This document shows, piece after piece, positions 1 to 10,692 of a DNA stretch of 64,000 bases. Every line of letters begins with the position of its first letter. Position 1 is the first letter of the stretch. Both the position numbers and the translations under genes were made by a program. The stretch spans positions 124,001 to 188,000 of the forward strand of contig JADNRV010000084.1 in the NCBI GenBank assembly GCA_015499995.1, read 5' to 3'. Under the pieces are notes generated by a model. It saw only the letters and a list, made by a program, of their open reading frames with translations, did not search any database and was not told the origin of the DNA. The DNA comes from Flammula alnicola. Its lineage: Eukaryota; Basidiomycota; Agaricomycetes; Agaricales; Strophariaceae.

Positions 1-698
1 AAAGCCCAAGAGGCCACATTGAGGAGTCAGATATTTCCTGTCTCTATCCTGGACAAGCGATAAGAGAAGAACAAGAACGAAACTTGGAACCATAAACCGA
101 GTTCATTGGATGTGAAGCATAGCGGACAGTACGGAACTTATTCACCAATGGATTACATGCTGTCACTCTTAACGGACATGTGGTTATGACAGACGCTTCA
201 CGACCTGGAATGGGTTGCCAGAAGTCGTCCAGGTGGGAGAAGGGATGCCTTAACGCCAGATGGAAAGGTTTAATCGACGTTTTCTGGGTCGATGAAAGAT
301 CGAGTGTCAACGCATGTGGGATTCCGTATGGAGTCGTCCGCACCTGTCATGTTCCTTCTTGCAGTTCTTCGGAAAGTTGCTGGAGGGTTATTCTGAGGAG
401 GAAGGCTTCCAGTATGCTCGGAATGTCGCTCAAAAACGGATGGTTCTCAAGAGCAGTTTTAGTCTTCGGATGCGTGGGTCGTCAATCATGCCGGCATTCA
501 AATATTCAAACCCCAAATTCCACCCATATAAGAAAGGTTCAGACCCTCTTTCTTCGCCGTCAGGGCACACTCTTCTGTTCTTACCTACCACCATCGACGG
601 CGGCTCTTGACCTCCTAACCCACTTTCCTTATTTCTGCCCACCTCATAACTATCTTTAACTATCTTTCACTCTCGAGCCCACACTATTATCCATCAAA
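1..698. other. Left edge, no gene recognised
   Basis: Both strands contain open stretches of 70-160 codons here, for example 180-659 and 314-610 on the plus strand. None has a recognisable domain and their frames overlap one another. A partial gene running in from the left edge cannot be excluded. The pyrimidine-rich stretch at about 640-690 fits a promoter or leader for the small gene starting at 699. Confidence 0.3.
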
Positions 699-1095
699 AT
701 GCCCCTTTCTTGCGTACCTTTCCCATCTATCGCTCTCGTCCTCACTTCAGATCAAGCTTTCATCCCGAGGCGTCCTTCTGTCATCAAAATTGACATGGAC
801 TCATCGCCAGCGATGGCTCCAACTGTTCCAGCAGATTTGATGGTACGTCAAAAATACCCTCGCATTTTCTGCCCTATTAATAACTCTATTTTAGAAAACC
901 ATAGACTTGCGCGATGTCGATCCTTCGGAATACGAGCAATTCTCCTACATCCTTCGAAGCGAGTCGGTAGGTCTGTTCAACCAAGCAACGAAGTAAACTC
1001 TCTAATCTTCTATAACATAGGCCACCGATGTTGACGACTTTCGAGGAGAAAAGGCCTGTGACGTCGCGAGGTTTTCGAGGAGAGGGCTCTTCTAG
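699..1095 (+). CDS. Small three-exon protein of unknown function (96 aa)
   Basis: Three exons join without a frame break: 699-842, 895-966 and 1021-1095. The introns are 52 and 54 nt, start GTACGT and GTAGGT, and end TTTTAG and ACATAG. All junctions fall between codons, and the joined frame ends in TAG at 1093. The product is about 96 residues, begins MPLSCVPFPS and carries an acidic middle (residues DLRDVDPSEYEQF) before a basic end (RFSRRGLF). No signal peptide, CaaX box or known domain is visible. The regular splice signals and unbroken frame argue that it is real. The last intron could be chosen differently, which would extend the C-terminus. No function is proposed. Confidence 0.5.
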
Positions 1096-1788
1096 TAATG
1101 TGGTAAAGGTGCGTTGTCCATATAAATGCATGCTAGCACATTCTGAACTCTGGTGTAAGGACATCGCTTCGGTCGTGATACACGCTTTTCGCAATCTGTT
1201 TCCTCTCAAAGTTGCAGAGTCCGTCCGCCGCAACATTTACCGACACTAGCTTCGTACTGCTCATCCTGTCCCGGCTATCCTGCTTCTTCATATTCCACCA
1301 CCCTGGCTGTCATCCTGCTTTCTTGCAACCCTCACTCGGCGAAACACGGACAACTTGTCTCGCCTACTGTATCTATAATACTTTATTGCTCTCTTCGATG
1401 TACCATACATTAATACTTCCTCTAGACTTGTACATGCAGTCATCTACAGATATGACATCGACGTCTGGAGGATTAGCCTTCAGCTAAAGTTCGAAATGCA
1501 TTTTATTGCCTGAAGCGGCTTCTGAGCCTCTCGGCGTTAGGTTTTCACTCTTGTTTCTGCTATGTGCAGACATCAGTATGAAATTTGGCAGAAAATTGGT
1601 ACATGACAACAGATAATAAATATCTATTGCAATATTCCATGCTACTAGCAATGGTTTGGATCCAGATCGATGCGACGCAGAGGATGGCATAACAGTGAGA
1701 AATTTCTCCAAAGCAGTAGCGATCCGAGCAAGGATTGTGTCGATCGAAGCTAGACGATTATTAAGATCTGCCGGGATCGAACCAAGGC
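1096..1788. other. Intergenic, nothing recognised
   Basis: Only short, overlapping open frames are present, with no domain, repeat or clear splice pattern. It separates the small plus-strand gene from the 3' end of the decayed minus-strand gene. Confidence 0.4.
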
Positions 1789-3602
1789 TCAGGGCGAAGC
1801 AGATGCTGGAGGTCCCTCAGCAATAGGCTTCATAGGTTTGGGAGGAACCGGGGGTTTGAAGTCGTCCAACATGTCGTCTTGAACATAGTCCGGGAACGTA
1901 TAGGGCTCTAGAGGAGGAAGTTTAGCTGTTTCAGTGGCGTAGCTAATGGGTCAGGTTTTGTTGACGGACTGGCCTTAACTTCGACAGACGACGTAGCCAA
2001 TGCAACCAAAGCTTTTGTTTGGGACCTTTTTCCCTTCTTTGAGTATGAGCTTCAGGGCATAGACACGTCGGCAGGACATGTCAACCAAGGCCCAAGCAGC
2101 CCATTCCCATTCGCCGTCATTTTTCTCCCGCCTGATCTTGAGGTCTACCTCAGTCGTCCCTAACTTGATGATATATGAGCGCATTCCACCCTCGGAGAGG
2201 GTCAGAATGTCACCAGACTTGGTGCATATCGACAGGTCGATAGGTCAGACATGAACGTAAGGGTTGGGCGATGTGGCCGTCTTCGTAGTGAGGCGTACAC
2301 CTGTTATCTTCCCAGAAATAGAGAGAATCCATTCTGCCAGCGCATACTCATTCTCGTTGGGTGAAGTTCGAAAGATAAGAATTCGTCACGACAGCCGGAC
2401 AGATTTGGTGATTTCTTCCATTTCCTTCGCCGTAAAAGTGTTGAAATAATACGGGTCCTTATACCACACTCTGCCCACTACAATGAGAGTATTTTCCTCA
2501 AGATGGGCACTGCCGCGAGATACCCAGCGGAGCAATCGACCCACCGAGGCTCTCTGAACTTCGTCGTTTTCCAAATTCGTATCTTCGACTGCAGCCTACT
2601 GTTCAGTGGTATCGACATAATTTGTGACACCCCGAGCGCGAGGAAAGAAGGTGCCTTAAGGGTAGTCGCAGTAATGTTTGGCATGGTGCATTCCGAATTC
2701 ACTTGGGTGGGCAGTACTGCAGCATGGATAATGCTTCGACCAAGTCATACTCCCCACGATGGAAAGAACACGCCTTGGAATAGCCGAGTTAACGTTATCG
2801 CGAAGGGTGCCCTCAAGACGAATGTGGTTCTGCTGGACGGAGTCGGTGATGTTCGCATTGAGTTGCTCCATGACCGAGTCGTCCATGATAAGATGTTGTT
2901 GTTGGGCGAACTCCTTGACGAGTTCTCGATCATGCATAGCATCGACGCTGCCGCATGTGTTGCGACAGATGTTTGAGCCTCTACATCTTCCTCGTCGATA
3001 GGAACGGCGCTCGTCAGAATGTCGAGCTGGGCAGTTCGGTGGGTTTGCAGGCTCATTAAGAGCTCACTGCAGCAAGTGTTGATGGCATCTGCGCACGTCG
3101 TGAACTTCCTGCGTTTGGAGATCTTGAGACGACGGGCGACGCGACCTTGTCTGCGGTAGGCGGCGATAAGTGCAGCGGCATCTTTTGTTGCTTCGTTCAT
3201 GCGATCGATGACTACTTGGCGAGTAGAGGCCATGATCTCTATCTTCTGCAGTATAGGCAAGTGACTGAGCATGAAAGTGATGCGTTCCACGAGATCATTG
3301 CATTTCGCGTCCACATCCACTGCTTGGCTTTCCAAGTCGATGATGACCTTCAGGAGGACGAATGCAGGAGAAACGAAGGGCAATGCTTTTCCTACATCTG
3401 ATAACTGACTCAAAATTTGCAGGTGTTTGAAATGACAGGATTGTTGACAACTGGGTTGGCGATAGTGCTGGCGTTGGCTAGCGATGTCGACCTGGCGGGT
3501 CCGCGAGGAAAACCATCGCCAAAACCACGCAAGTCTTGATGAACGCCGTGAGTAGTCCCTGTAAATGCCATTAATACAATTTAAGAAGACGAAACAAAGC
3601 AA
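1789..3602 (-). pseudogene. Decayed HeLo/MLKL-NTD-like (NLR-associated) gene
   Basis: Read on the minus strand, the block at about 3420-2960 encodes a helical region (motifs PFVSPAFVLLKVI, NDLVERITFMLSHLP). It resembles the N-terminal helical domain of Agaricomycete NLR-like and MLKL-like proteins. The frame then shifts by one base near 2950 and continues as HDRELVKEFAQQQHL and DSVMEQLNANITDS. A second shift lies near 2740-2770. Downstream the frame reads on with in-frame stops: TAG after VDTTEQ (about 2602), TGA after KSVRLS (2386), and further stops before a proline-rich end with PPVPPKP that finishes at 1789. Long conserved frame plus scattered stops and shifts is the signature of a dead gene. 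A deleted relative sits at 24698-25170. The family assignment rests on resemblance, not a search. Confidence 0.65.
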
Positions 3603-4054
3603 GACAGACTTTATTTTTGTGCGTTGTGATAGGATTTTGAAGGAAAAGTAGGTTCGGATGTCATACAGTAAAGACCTGGGATTTATGGGTTGCTGGATAT
3701 GTGAAATCTGCCAGGCCTGCGAGGATGATTGGGAGGGAAAGATGGCGTTGAAGGATTAGACATGACGGTATCGAGGGTTCCCTATTCGGATTCCTCTTTT
3801 AGAGGTTGGTCACGAGGCTAGCCCTTGACCTTATATGTTACTGATCGACTATCATCAGTATTATTAGGTCAGCTTAGGGAGACTAGCCCTTGACTACGCT
3901 TGGATCACGATGCTCTTTCTCCCTTCTCCCCTCATCCTACACTCAAACTACCTTATTGCACACAAACCAGGGCCAACGTTAACGATATACGCTGAACTCA
4001 AGGGCATCATTTTGAACCCCCACCCCCCTCCCCCCCACAAACCCCCACACTGAC
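3603..4054. other. Divergent spacer with C-rich tract
   Basis: This spacer separates the decayed minus-strand gene from the plus-strand NACHT gene and would hold both promoters. A C-rich tract lies at about 4018-4047, just before the first possible start codon of the NTPase. No coding region was seen. Confidence 0.35.
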
Positions 4055-6833
4055 ATGCAGACCGCCAATCAGCGAGGACTAAGCGCCCAGATTGCTCTCA
4101 AAGGTTAGGCCATCTCGACGAAATGCTGTCTCTCAAAATAGCCTACTGATGTTAGTTTTGCACCAGGGATGGATGTTCTCGAATCCAAGGTAGTCCCAGG
4201 AGCATTTCATACTGCTGATGAAAACTACGATGCTCCCAAATGTCATCCGAATACCCGAGTCGCCATCCTGGACGAAATAATGGCATGGCTCGATGATACC
4301 AACGATACTCGTCGTGCGATGTGGATGCGCGGTGCCGCTGGAGCTGGCAAGTCAGCAATCGCACGGACGATAGCACAGCTGTGTGAGCAGCAAGGTCGAA
4401 TGTCCTCCACTTTCTTCTTTTCGAGGACATCGGGCGACACTAGACGGAGCGACGAGAAACATCTGGTGGCAACTCTCGCATACCAGATGATGGAGCATAT
4501 CCCAGAAACACGATGCTATATTTCGGAGGCAATGGCCGACAACAAGTTCATTTTCGATTTAGCACTGGATAGTCAGGTCGACAAATTGATCGTCATTCCC
4601 CTTTCACGACTCTCCGAAATCTCTTCCTCGCCAATCCCTCCCAAGATCATTATCATTGATGGTCTGGATGAATGTCACAACAAGAACGCGCAGGATGTTA
4701 TTGTGAAGAAATTCGTGGCGGCTCTTGCGCGGATGCAACACAAGTTACCGCATAAACTGCTCATTGCGAGTCGGCCTGAACAGAATATCCAATCCTCTTT
4801 TGGCCATCGGGAGCTTGCTCCCTTCCTCAGGCATCTTCCGCTTGACAACTCTTGGAAGCCCGACGACGATATTCGGACATTTCTTGTCGACAATTTTCAT
4901 GACATTAGGCAAACGCACCTTCTCAGGAGATATATTCCCATCAACTGGCCAGCCCTCTGCGATATCGAGAAACTCGTTGAGAAATCGTCAGGCCAATTTA
5001 TCTATGCGGCTACGGTTGGCAAGTACATCAAATCGAATGAACGTGATCCCGTCGAATGCTTGCGAATAGTCATCAATCTTGTCAAGGATCCCGAAAATCG
5101 ACCTTATGCAGAACTCGATGCGCTATATGCCCACATTTTTGCACAGGCCAGGAAGCCTGAACTCGCTCTCTGGATCCTCCGTATTCATCTTATGGGGTGG
5201 GTAGATCCCGATGTCGAATTGCCAGATCAGGAAATTTGCTTCATTGATCGCTTGCTTGGTCTGCGCGAGGGCAAACTCGAACTCACTCTAAGTGACCTTT
5301 TGTCTATAGTGGAAGTGGAAGACTTGGAGATCAAGTTCCTTCATGCTTCTCTTCCTGACTTCTTGTTGGATGAAACCCGTAGCAGAAGGTTTTATGCCAA
5401 TAGTGACAAGATTTGCATCCACCTTTTCCGCCATTGTCTCAATTACATCTCAGAATGTAAGTGTTCAAGAGGCTTGATTGATAACATGATTGACTAGTTT
5501 TCCAGTCACAGGAAACACAAATGATGATGATGACTACTTGACTATCTTGACCTGTTTCCTGGGTACTGAACAATTCACAGAGAATGTTCAAGAGGCTCAC
5601 ACGGAGATTTGGGATGCTTTTGCTGGTCTTGATTTGAAAGCTGCTTTGAAGCTCGCCTCCAAGATGGCGGATGAGATTAGATGGAATATAATGCCTAATG
5701 CTGTGGCGAATTTTCTCAGATGCATTTTACGGGAGGTATTTCTGTCTTATTTCTGTCCTCCTTGGTCGACCACTGTCCTTACATACCTTTCTCAGCACAC
5801 AAAACTATGCTCATCTCAAACACCTGATGTCCTTTTAAAAGTTGTTAATCAACTTCAAGAATGGATATTAAATCAAGTTCAAAAACTTTCATTAGATGGT
5901 CCCATCTCCAGGTACGCTCTTAGAAGTGCCTTCAATTGGTTGGATTATCTAACACCACACATTAACAGCTCTCTTGAGAATAATGACATCAAAAACTTGG
6001 ATAATAGTCCTGAATTGTACTTTTGTTGGTCCTTGATGTTTGATCCAAAGCTTACTGCTGTCTTTTGCGGTATCAAACAACTGGAGGCATTCACAATGAA
6101 TGGAAATCAGTATGCATATGCTGCCCTATATTGTTGCTATGTTATCTTTAGCAACCTATCAGACCTATCAGAGTAAGTAGGTCTGTCCAATGGCTCCTTA
6201 GAATTTGTGCTCACAGTCTACTAGCAAGGTTTTTAGTGAACCGTTTAGCACAATCTACTTCATTCAGAACAGGAGCTTGGTAAATCTCTCTGTGACATAT
6301 GCACATTACCTCTTGGATTATGCAGCACCTCGAGTTGATGTTTATCTCTCCCTTCAAAACCTCCTCATGATCAGGCTCAATTCAATGCAAGAGGATTTGT
6401 GCCAGGCCTGTTCCTCAGATGAGCACCGGACTTGTCTGGTTTCTCACCTTGAGCGCCATTTCCGCCAACAATTCCTTGAGCTTCATGATTCGTTTTCCGA
6501 GCCGAAAAGAGAATGGAAGTATTTGGTGGACTCTCTTGTAGATTATCTGGTAAAGGTAGGGATCCTATTGTTAGTTTCCAAGGAAAGATTCTGACTGAGA
6601 ATGCCGAGTAGACACACGAAGAATTCCCTCCCCTTGAAGAACAAGGCTTGCCCCATGTTCAGGACGAGCGACAAACAATCCGGCCACGGGCAGAGCATCC
6701 CCGCCATCCCATGTCAACACGGCGCAGTTCTAGTCCGCTGCAGGCACAGCTGCGGAACGATCCCATATCGAAGAAGCATCTCCGAACGAATTCCGACGCC
6801 GTTCCGCAAACGAAAAAGCCACGAAAGGAGTAG
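4055..6833 (+). CDS. STAND/NACHT NTPase (NLR-like)
   Basis: Predicted signal-transducing NTPase of the fungal NLR-like class. Exons: optional 4055-4103, then 4167-5456, 5506-6172, 6225-6555 and 6612-6833. The introns are 63, 49, 52 and 56 nt with GT-AG ends and consistent phases, giving about 850 aa with no stop. Counting from the ATG at 4169, the P-loop GAAGAGKSA is at residues 55-63 and the Walker B IIIIDGLDE at 160-168. A sensor-like LLIASRPEQ follows. This is the usual NACHT order. After the NTPase comes a helical region with the family's DFLLDETRS motif, then a basic, proline-containing tail ending PKKP-type (TKKPRKE). No WD40, ankyrin or TPR repeats were recognised. An N-terminal effector domain is missing or minimal. 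The neighbouring minus-strand gene is a wreck of the kind of domain often found at the N-terminus of such proteins. Such proteins are linked to fungal non-self recognition and cell death; this one's role is inferred. Confidence 0.8.
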
Positions 6834-9257
6834 AGATTCAAGGATTGGGACCTGTTGTCGGTAAATTACTATGCGCAGGCAGAAGAGGGCCCAGGGCCAT
6901 GTACCGTAGGAATGACGGTATGTTGCTATGGATTCTTCACGAAATACATACTCGAATATGACTTTGGACTTATTATATATCTATATTTGTATACATGCGC
7001 CCGAGATAGTGTCATAGCGATGTTCATACTTGCCTTGATTAATTTCTGGATGGCTTCTCGATCGTAGGCAAGAGACTCGGTGCTGAATATCCATGAGCAC
7101 GCTGGTGTCCTCTGCGAGCTATGCAGGCGGGTCGGAGACTTGTGTATAGATATCGTTGGATTCGGTCTGTACTCGTACGAGGAGAAAGGGAGGATCAGGA
7201 TTTAGCAAGGTGGAAGACAAAGGAGAGCATACCCATGCTCAAAAGTGATACCCAGACTTCGTCCTCCAACTTAACTTTGATTGTTCGTCTGATACCCGAG
7301 AAAAGCAGGATACTGACGCATGCCGCTCGAGCGTCTTGAGCGCCCACTGCTTCCTCACGATGACTTGTTGGAGAAGATCGACATCTTCGTCCTGCAACTC
7401 AGGGTCAGCATCGCCGCTGCAGAAAATAGGTCAAAGAGAAAGAGATGAGAAAATTGACACACCTGTGAAAACGTCTGCCTCTTTCTCATAAATCTCTGAG
7501 ATCAACACCGCTTTCCCTGGGTAAGCATCGACGGACCCACTAGCTTTCGTGCTCTTGAAGAAACGCCATTAACTTCTGTCAAAGAAGCATTGGAAGAGGG
7601 AAATGCATACGAGGAAGATGTTAAGAGGGGCTGGGGAGGTATCAAGTCGTCAGGTTTATTCTTCGCTCGACCATCAGATATGAATCCGGCGATAGCAAGG
7701 GCTGGAGTGACTTCCGGCACTCCAATGCTCCACTACCCATTCATCGATGATATCAACACTGAGCTGCGAGAGAACTCATGATTGAAAGCTTTTCATCGGC
7801 TTCCATCATCATCATCTCTCCACATCCACCAAATACAAACGAACACCACCCTGTTTCTTCGGCGTTGGCTCCAACATAACCACAACGTTTAAGCATGACC
7901 GCCCGCAATGCAAGTCCGAGTAGACAACTCTCCAGCACAAAGTGCGGTAGGCTTAATGTGATGGCGGTGGCGAAAGATATAGGCCCGGAACGGTATCGCG
8001 AAAGTTTCTGACTTGGAGATGGAGGCTTGGGACTGTATAACGTGTAAGAACATTGCCCGATACGATAATGATGACACGGCCGCGTACCAGTCATCGACCT
8101 TTCCACATCATTGTCAGCATCTTGGCAGTCGCCAGAGGCGAGCATCGCAAGGACTTCGAGGTAGAGATGGAGCCTCGATTTAAAGCCCGTGTAGCGGGTT
8201 AAATATAAACTATATACTGAAGATTAGAATTGAGAAGAGGCAACGAGGACAAACGTACATTGATGCTGCCATTATGCACCCCTAGACTCCGGAAATCCAT
8301 ATTTAAAAGGCCTAATGAGCGTCAAACGTAGATCAGATCACAGAATGAAGCAAGAAAAAAGAGAAAATATGCACTCCTGCGAGCACGCTATCATTCTTCA
8401 TCGCTCTGCGATCGAGGTTCGCGCTGGAAGAAGGCCATCCCACTGAACTCGTGCTGTCGATTTCGCACTTGTCCAATCACCGCCGCTTATGGACCCGTCT
8501 CTTCGACTTGCCAAAAGCTTTGCAATCACGGTGCGGATACAGTCGCCGAGGTTGAAATTCGTAACGAGGACCACCCAGTGGATGTGTACCGTGAAAATTT
8601 ACGCCAACTCAAGTTTCATGCATTCCGAATGTGTTTCTTTTCGTTCAACTTCGTCGCGGGGAGTGATTCCATTGGATTTCGTCAATGAAAACCGGGTCTC
8701 GCAGAAGACTCAGACTTTGGAAGTGACGAACTAAGTTTCTGGAATAAGGGTGGGTCTGAGAAGAGAGTACATACGAGCAACTGAAGTCCGAACCCACTGC
8801 GGCAACATCAAACCTCTCACCCAAAAGAACGAAACCAACGACGAACAACCGACAACCGCACATACCAATCCCCCCGACACTGTCGTGGATCAATCGACCG
8901 GTCAAGTAAAACAATGAAAACACGAACTTTAGAATGAGAGCTTAAAGTAATGAAATAATTTCATGTATATACATCGGGTAACTAGTCATTGTTATACAGT
9001 AATTTCTTAGGAAGACGTCCGGGGTGCGATGCACGAGACGGTAACCGAGATGATAGCATAGCTCAACACTTGAAGTCAAGAGGGAGGCCGCAGCCATCAG
9101 GCCGGAACCTGTTGACGTCTATTGCCTTCGGCCCTCGGGGGTCAATCCAGCTGCCTTGTCCGAACCACAAACTATCAATCTAAGTATCGTCCTCTTGTCT
9201 TCATATTTTTCAGGGCAATATCTGTCGAAGAAGGAAAGAAAACAGATACTTTTAATA
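6834..9257. other. Unresolved 2.4-kb stretch, possible minus-strand small gene
   Basis: No recognisable domain was found on either strand. Several minus-strand segments look coding in short runs: about 7390-7320 (EDVDLLQQVIVRKQWALKTL) preceded by a branch-like CTGAC and TTGCAG, 8145-8090, and 8310-8260 (MDFRSLGVHNGSIN). The splice sites needed to join them are either too short (29 nt) or out of phase. They may be exons of one poorly resolved gene or a decayed one. The 64-codon plus-strand stretch at 7590-7781 is an alternative. No product is proposed. Confidence 0.25.
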
Positions 9258-10142
9258 ATGTCGAACCACGAATCCGTCCCAAGTAGTGACGTTGAGTCAT
9301 CACGGCTGGCAAATCGCAAACTTCGCGCTCTCACATCCAGGCAGGAGCGGAACCTGGTAGACTATCTGGACGAGCACTTCTTGCAGCTTACTCGAAATTT
9401 CAAGAAACGGTTCGTCTATCCCCCTCTCTGGTTCATTTTTGACATGGCTTACCTGTGTTGTTTCACCAGGTCAGAGGAATCGTCCACATTAAAAACGCTT
9501 TCTACCTACATCGAGGCAGTCCGACAACTCTTGGTTCTTATTCTCCAGATTCCTCCCATAGATCCATCCACAAGCCTTCGGACGGCCTACTTACTTCATC
9601 TCACTGGCGACGCGCTCGGTTCCATTCCAGGCTATAGACTCGGAACAACGAGTGTCGTTGTTCGCTCCACACTTCAAGATCTAGTGGATTTTCTTGACGA
9701 CCTGGATCAAGCGTGGATTGCCGTTCTCAAAGGACAAGCATGGGATCCAGAATCAGCGGAAGGGGTTGATATTACTCTCCCAATCGAAATTGACGTAGAA
9801 ATGTCAAATTCCACCTCGGACTCGAACGCAAATGGAAATGGAAAAGATTCACCTCCAAAAATTATGAAATCCACCCCTCCAAATCAAACCGACCTGACTC
9901 GCCTACGGAGTTTACTTCTTTCGGGAGAATCGGCCTTGGAAGAATGGTTGACCAACGAACGCGGTCAGGTAGATGAAGAGAGAGGCGACGATCTCGGAGA
10001 TGTCTCAGGCATGCTGGCTCGTATGGGCCTGCTTGATGCCTTCGATTCTCTCTTCGTCCGAACCCTTGATTTTTTGGGAGGGTTTGCAGGAGACGTCTCG
10101 CGGAACGTTGTCGATCCCGAACCGGAGGGTATGATGGAATGA
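9258..10142 (+). CDS. Conserved-looking unknown protein (274 aa)
   Basis: Two exons, 9258-9409 and 9470-10142, with a 60-nt intron (GTTCGT to CACCAG). Because its length is a multiple of three, the frame also reads through the unspliced form. The start at 9258 (MSNHESVPSS) is preferred over an upstream in-frame ATG at 9156 because it begins just after an A-rich leader. The product is largely helical, with leucine-rich helices (YIEAVRQLLVLILQIPP, LVDFLDDLDQAWIAVL). An asparagine/serine-rich linker of about 30 residues follows, then an acidic C-terminal helix. No catalytic motif, membrane segment or named domain is visible. It looks like an ordinary single-copy gene, but I do not recognise the family. 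Confidence 0.7.
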   Translation: MSNHESVPSSDVESSRLANRKLRALTSRQERNLVDYLDEHFLQLTRNFKKRFVYPPLWFIFDMAYLCCFTRSEESSTLKTLSTYIEAVRQLLVLILQIPPIDPSTSLRTAYLLHLTGDALGSIPGYRLGTTSVVVRSTLQDLVDFLDDLDQAWIAVLKGQAWDPESAEGVDITLPIEIDVEMSNSTSDSNANGNGKDSPPKIMKSTPPNQTDLTRLRSLLLSGESALEEWLTNERGQVDEERGDDLGDVSGMLARMGLLDAFDSLFVRTLDFLGGFAGDVSRNVVDPEPEGMME

Positions 10143-10692
10143 AAGGACCAACGATTGAATTCGTACACCCTCCTACAGCAACACACTCCTATGGCAGCAA
10201 CGAGGTCACTTCCCTCCCATTCTAGGAAAGGTCGATTACTGGCACATGTCATTCAACAATTGCAACGAGTTTTACGTTCCGTAAAACCTATGACCAGCAA
10301 TGCAGCCTTCGAATGAGCGTAGAGGATCTCAGTGACGCCCATAAATCAAGATATTTTTATCCCAAGACGTGATGCAAACATGCCAGCCCCGGACATGATT
10401 AACCCCTCTTCCTTTTACCGATGTTATCCATTCAGTCCGGCCTTTGGCAGAAACCTGCAGAAATGGAAAGCCGGGTTCGACTTCATGGCACGTGACCTTT
10501 AATAGGACTGTTTCAAGAACTTTGTTCGTTCAGCATTCAACGCCCAACTCGCGACTTCTTTCGCATAACTTCATCTAATCCACTACGCAGAAGAAGGTGA
10601 GTTTTATTTCTTGTCTGTATGCCGTCTTGAAGGCTAATCAACAAATCAGATAGCCATCAGCCAGGCTTGTTTTCGAACCATACACGAGGCAG
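10143..10692. other. Spacer with 5' leader intron of the next gene
   Basis: No coding region. A good intron, 10597-10649 (GTGAGT to AATCAG), lies in the presumed 5' leader of the F-box gene starting at 10693. Confidence 0.4.

Noticed and set aside
4018..4047. C-rich tract as a possible telomere-like or i-motif element
   Set aside because: It has no regular telomeric unit, is only about 30 bases long and lies in a spacer; nothing supports a special function.
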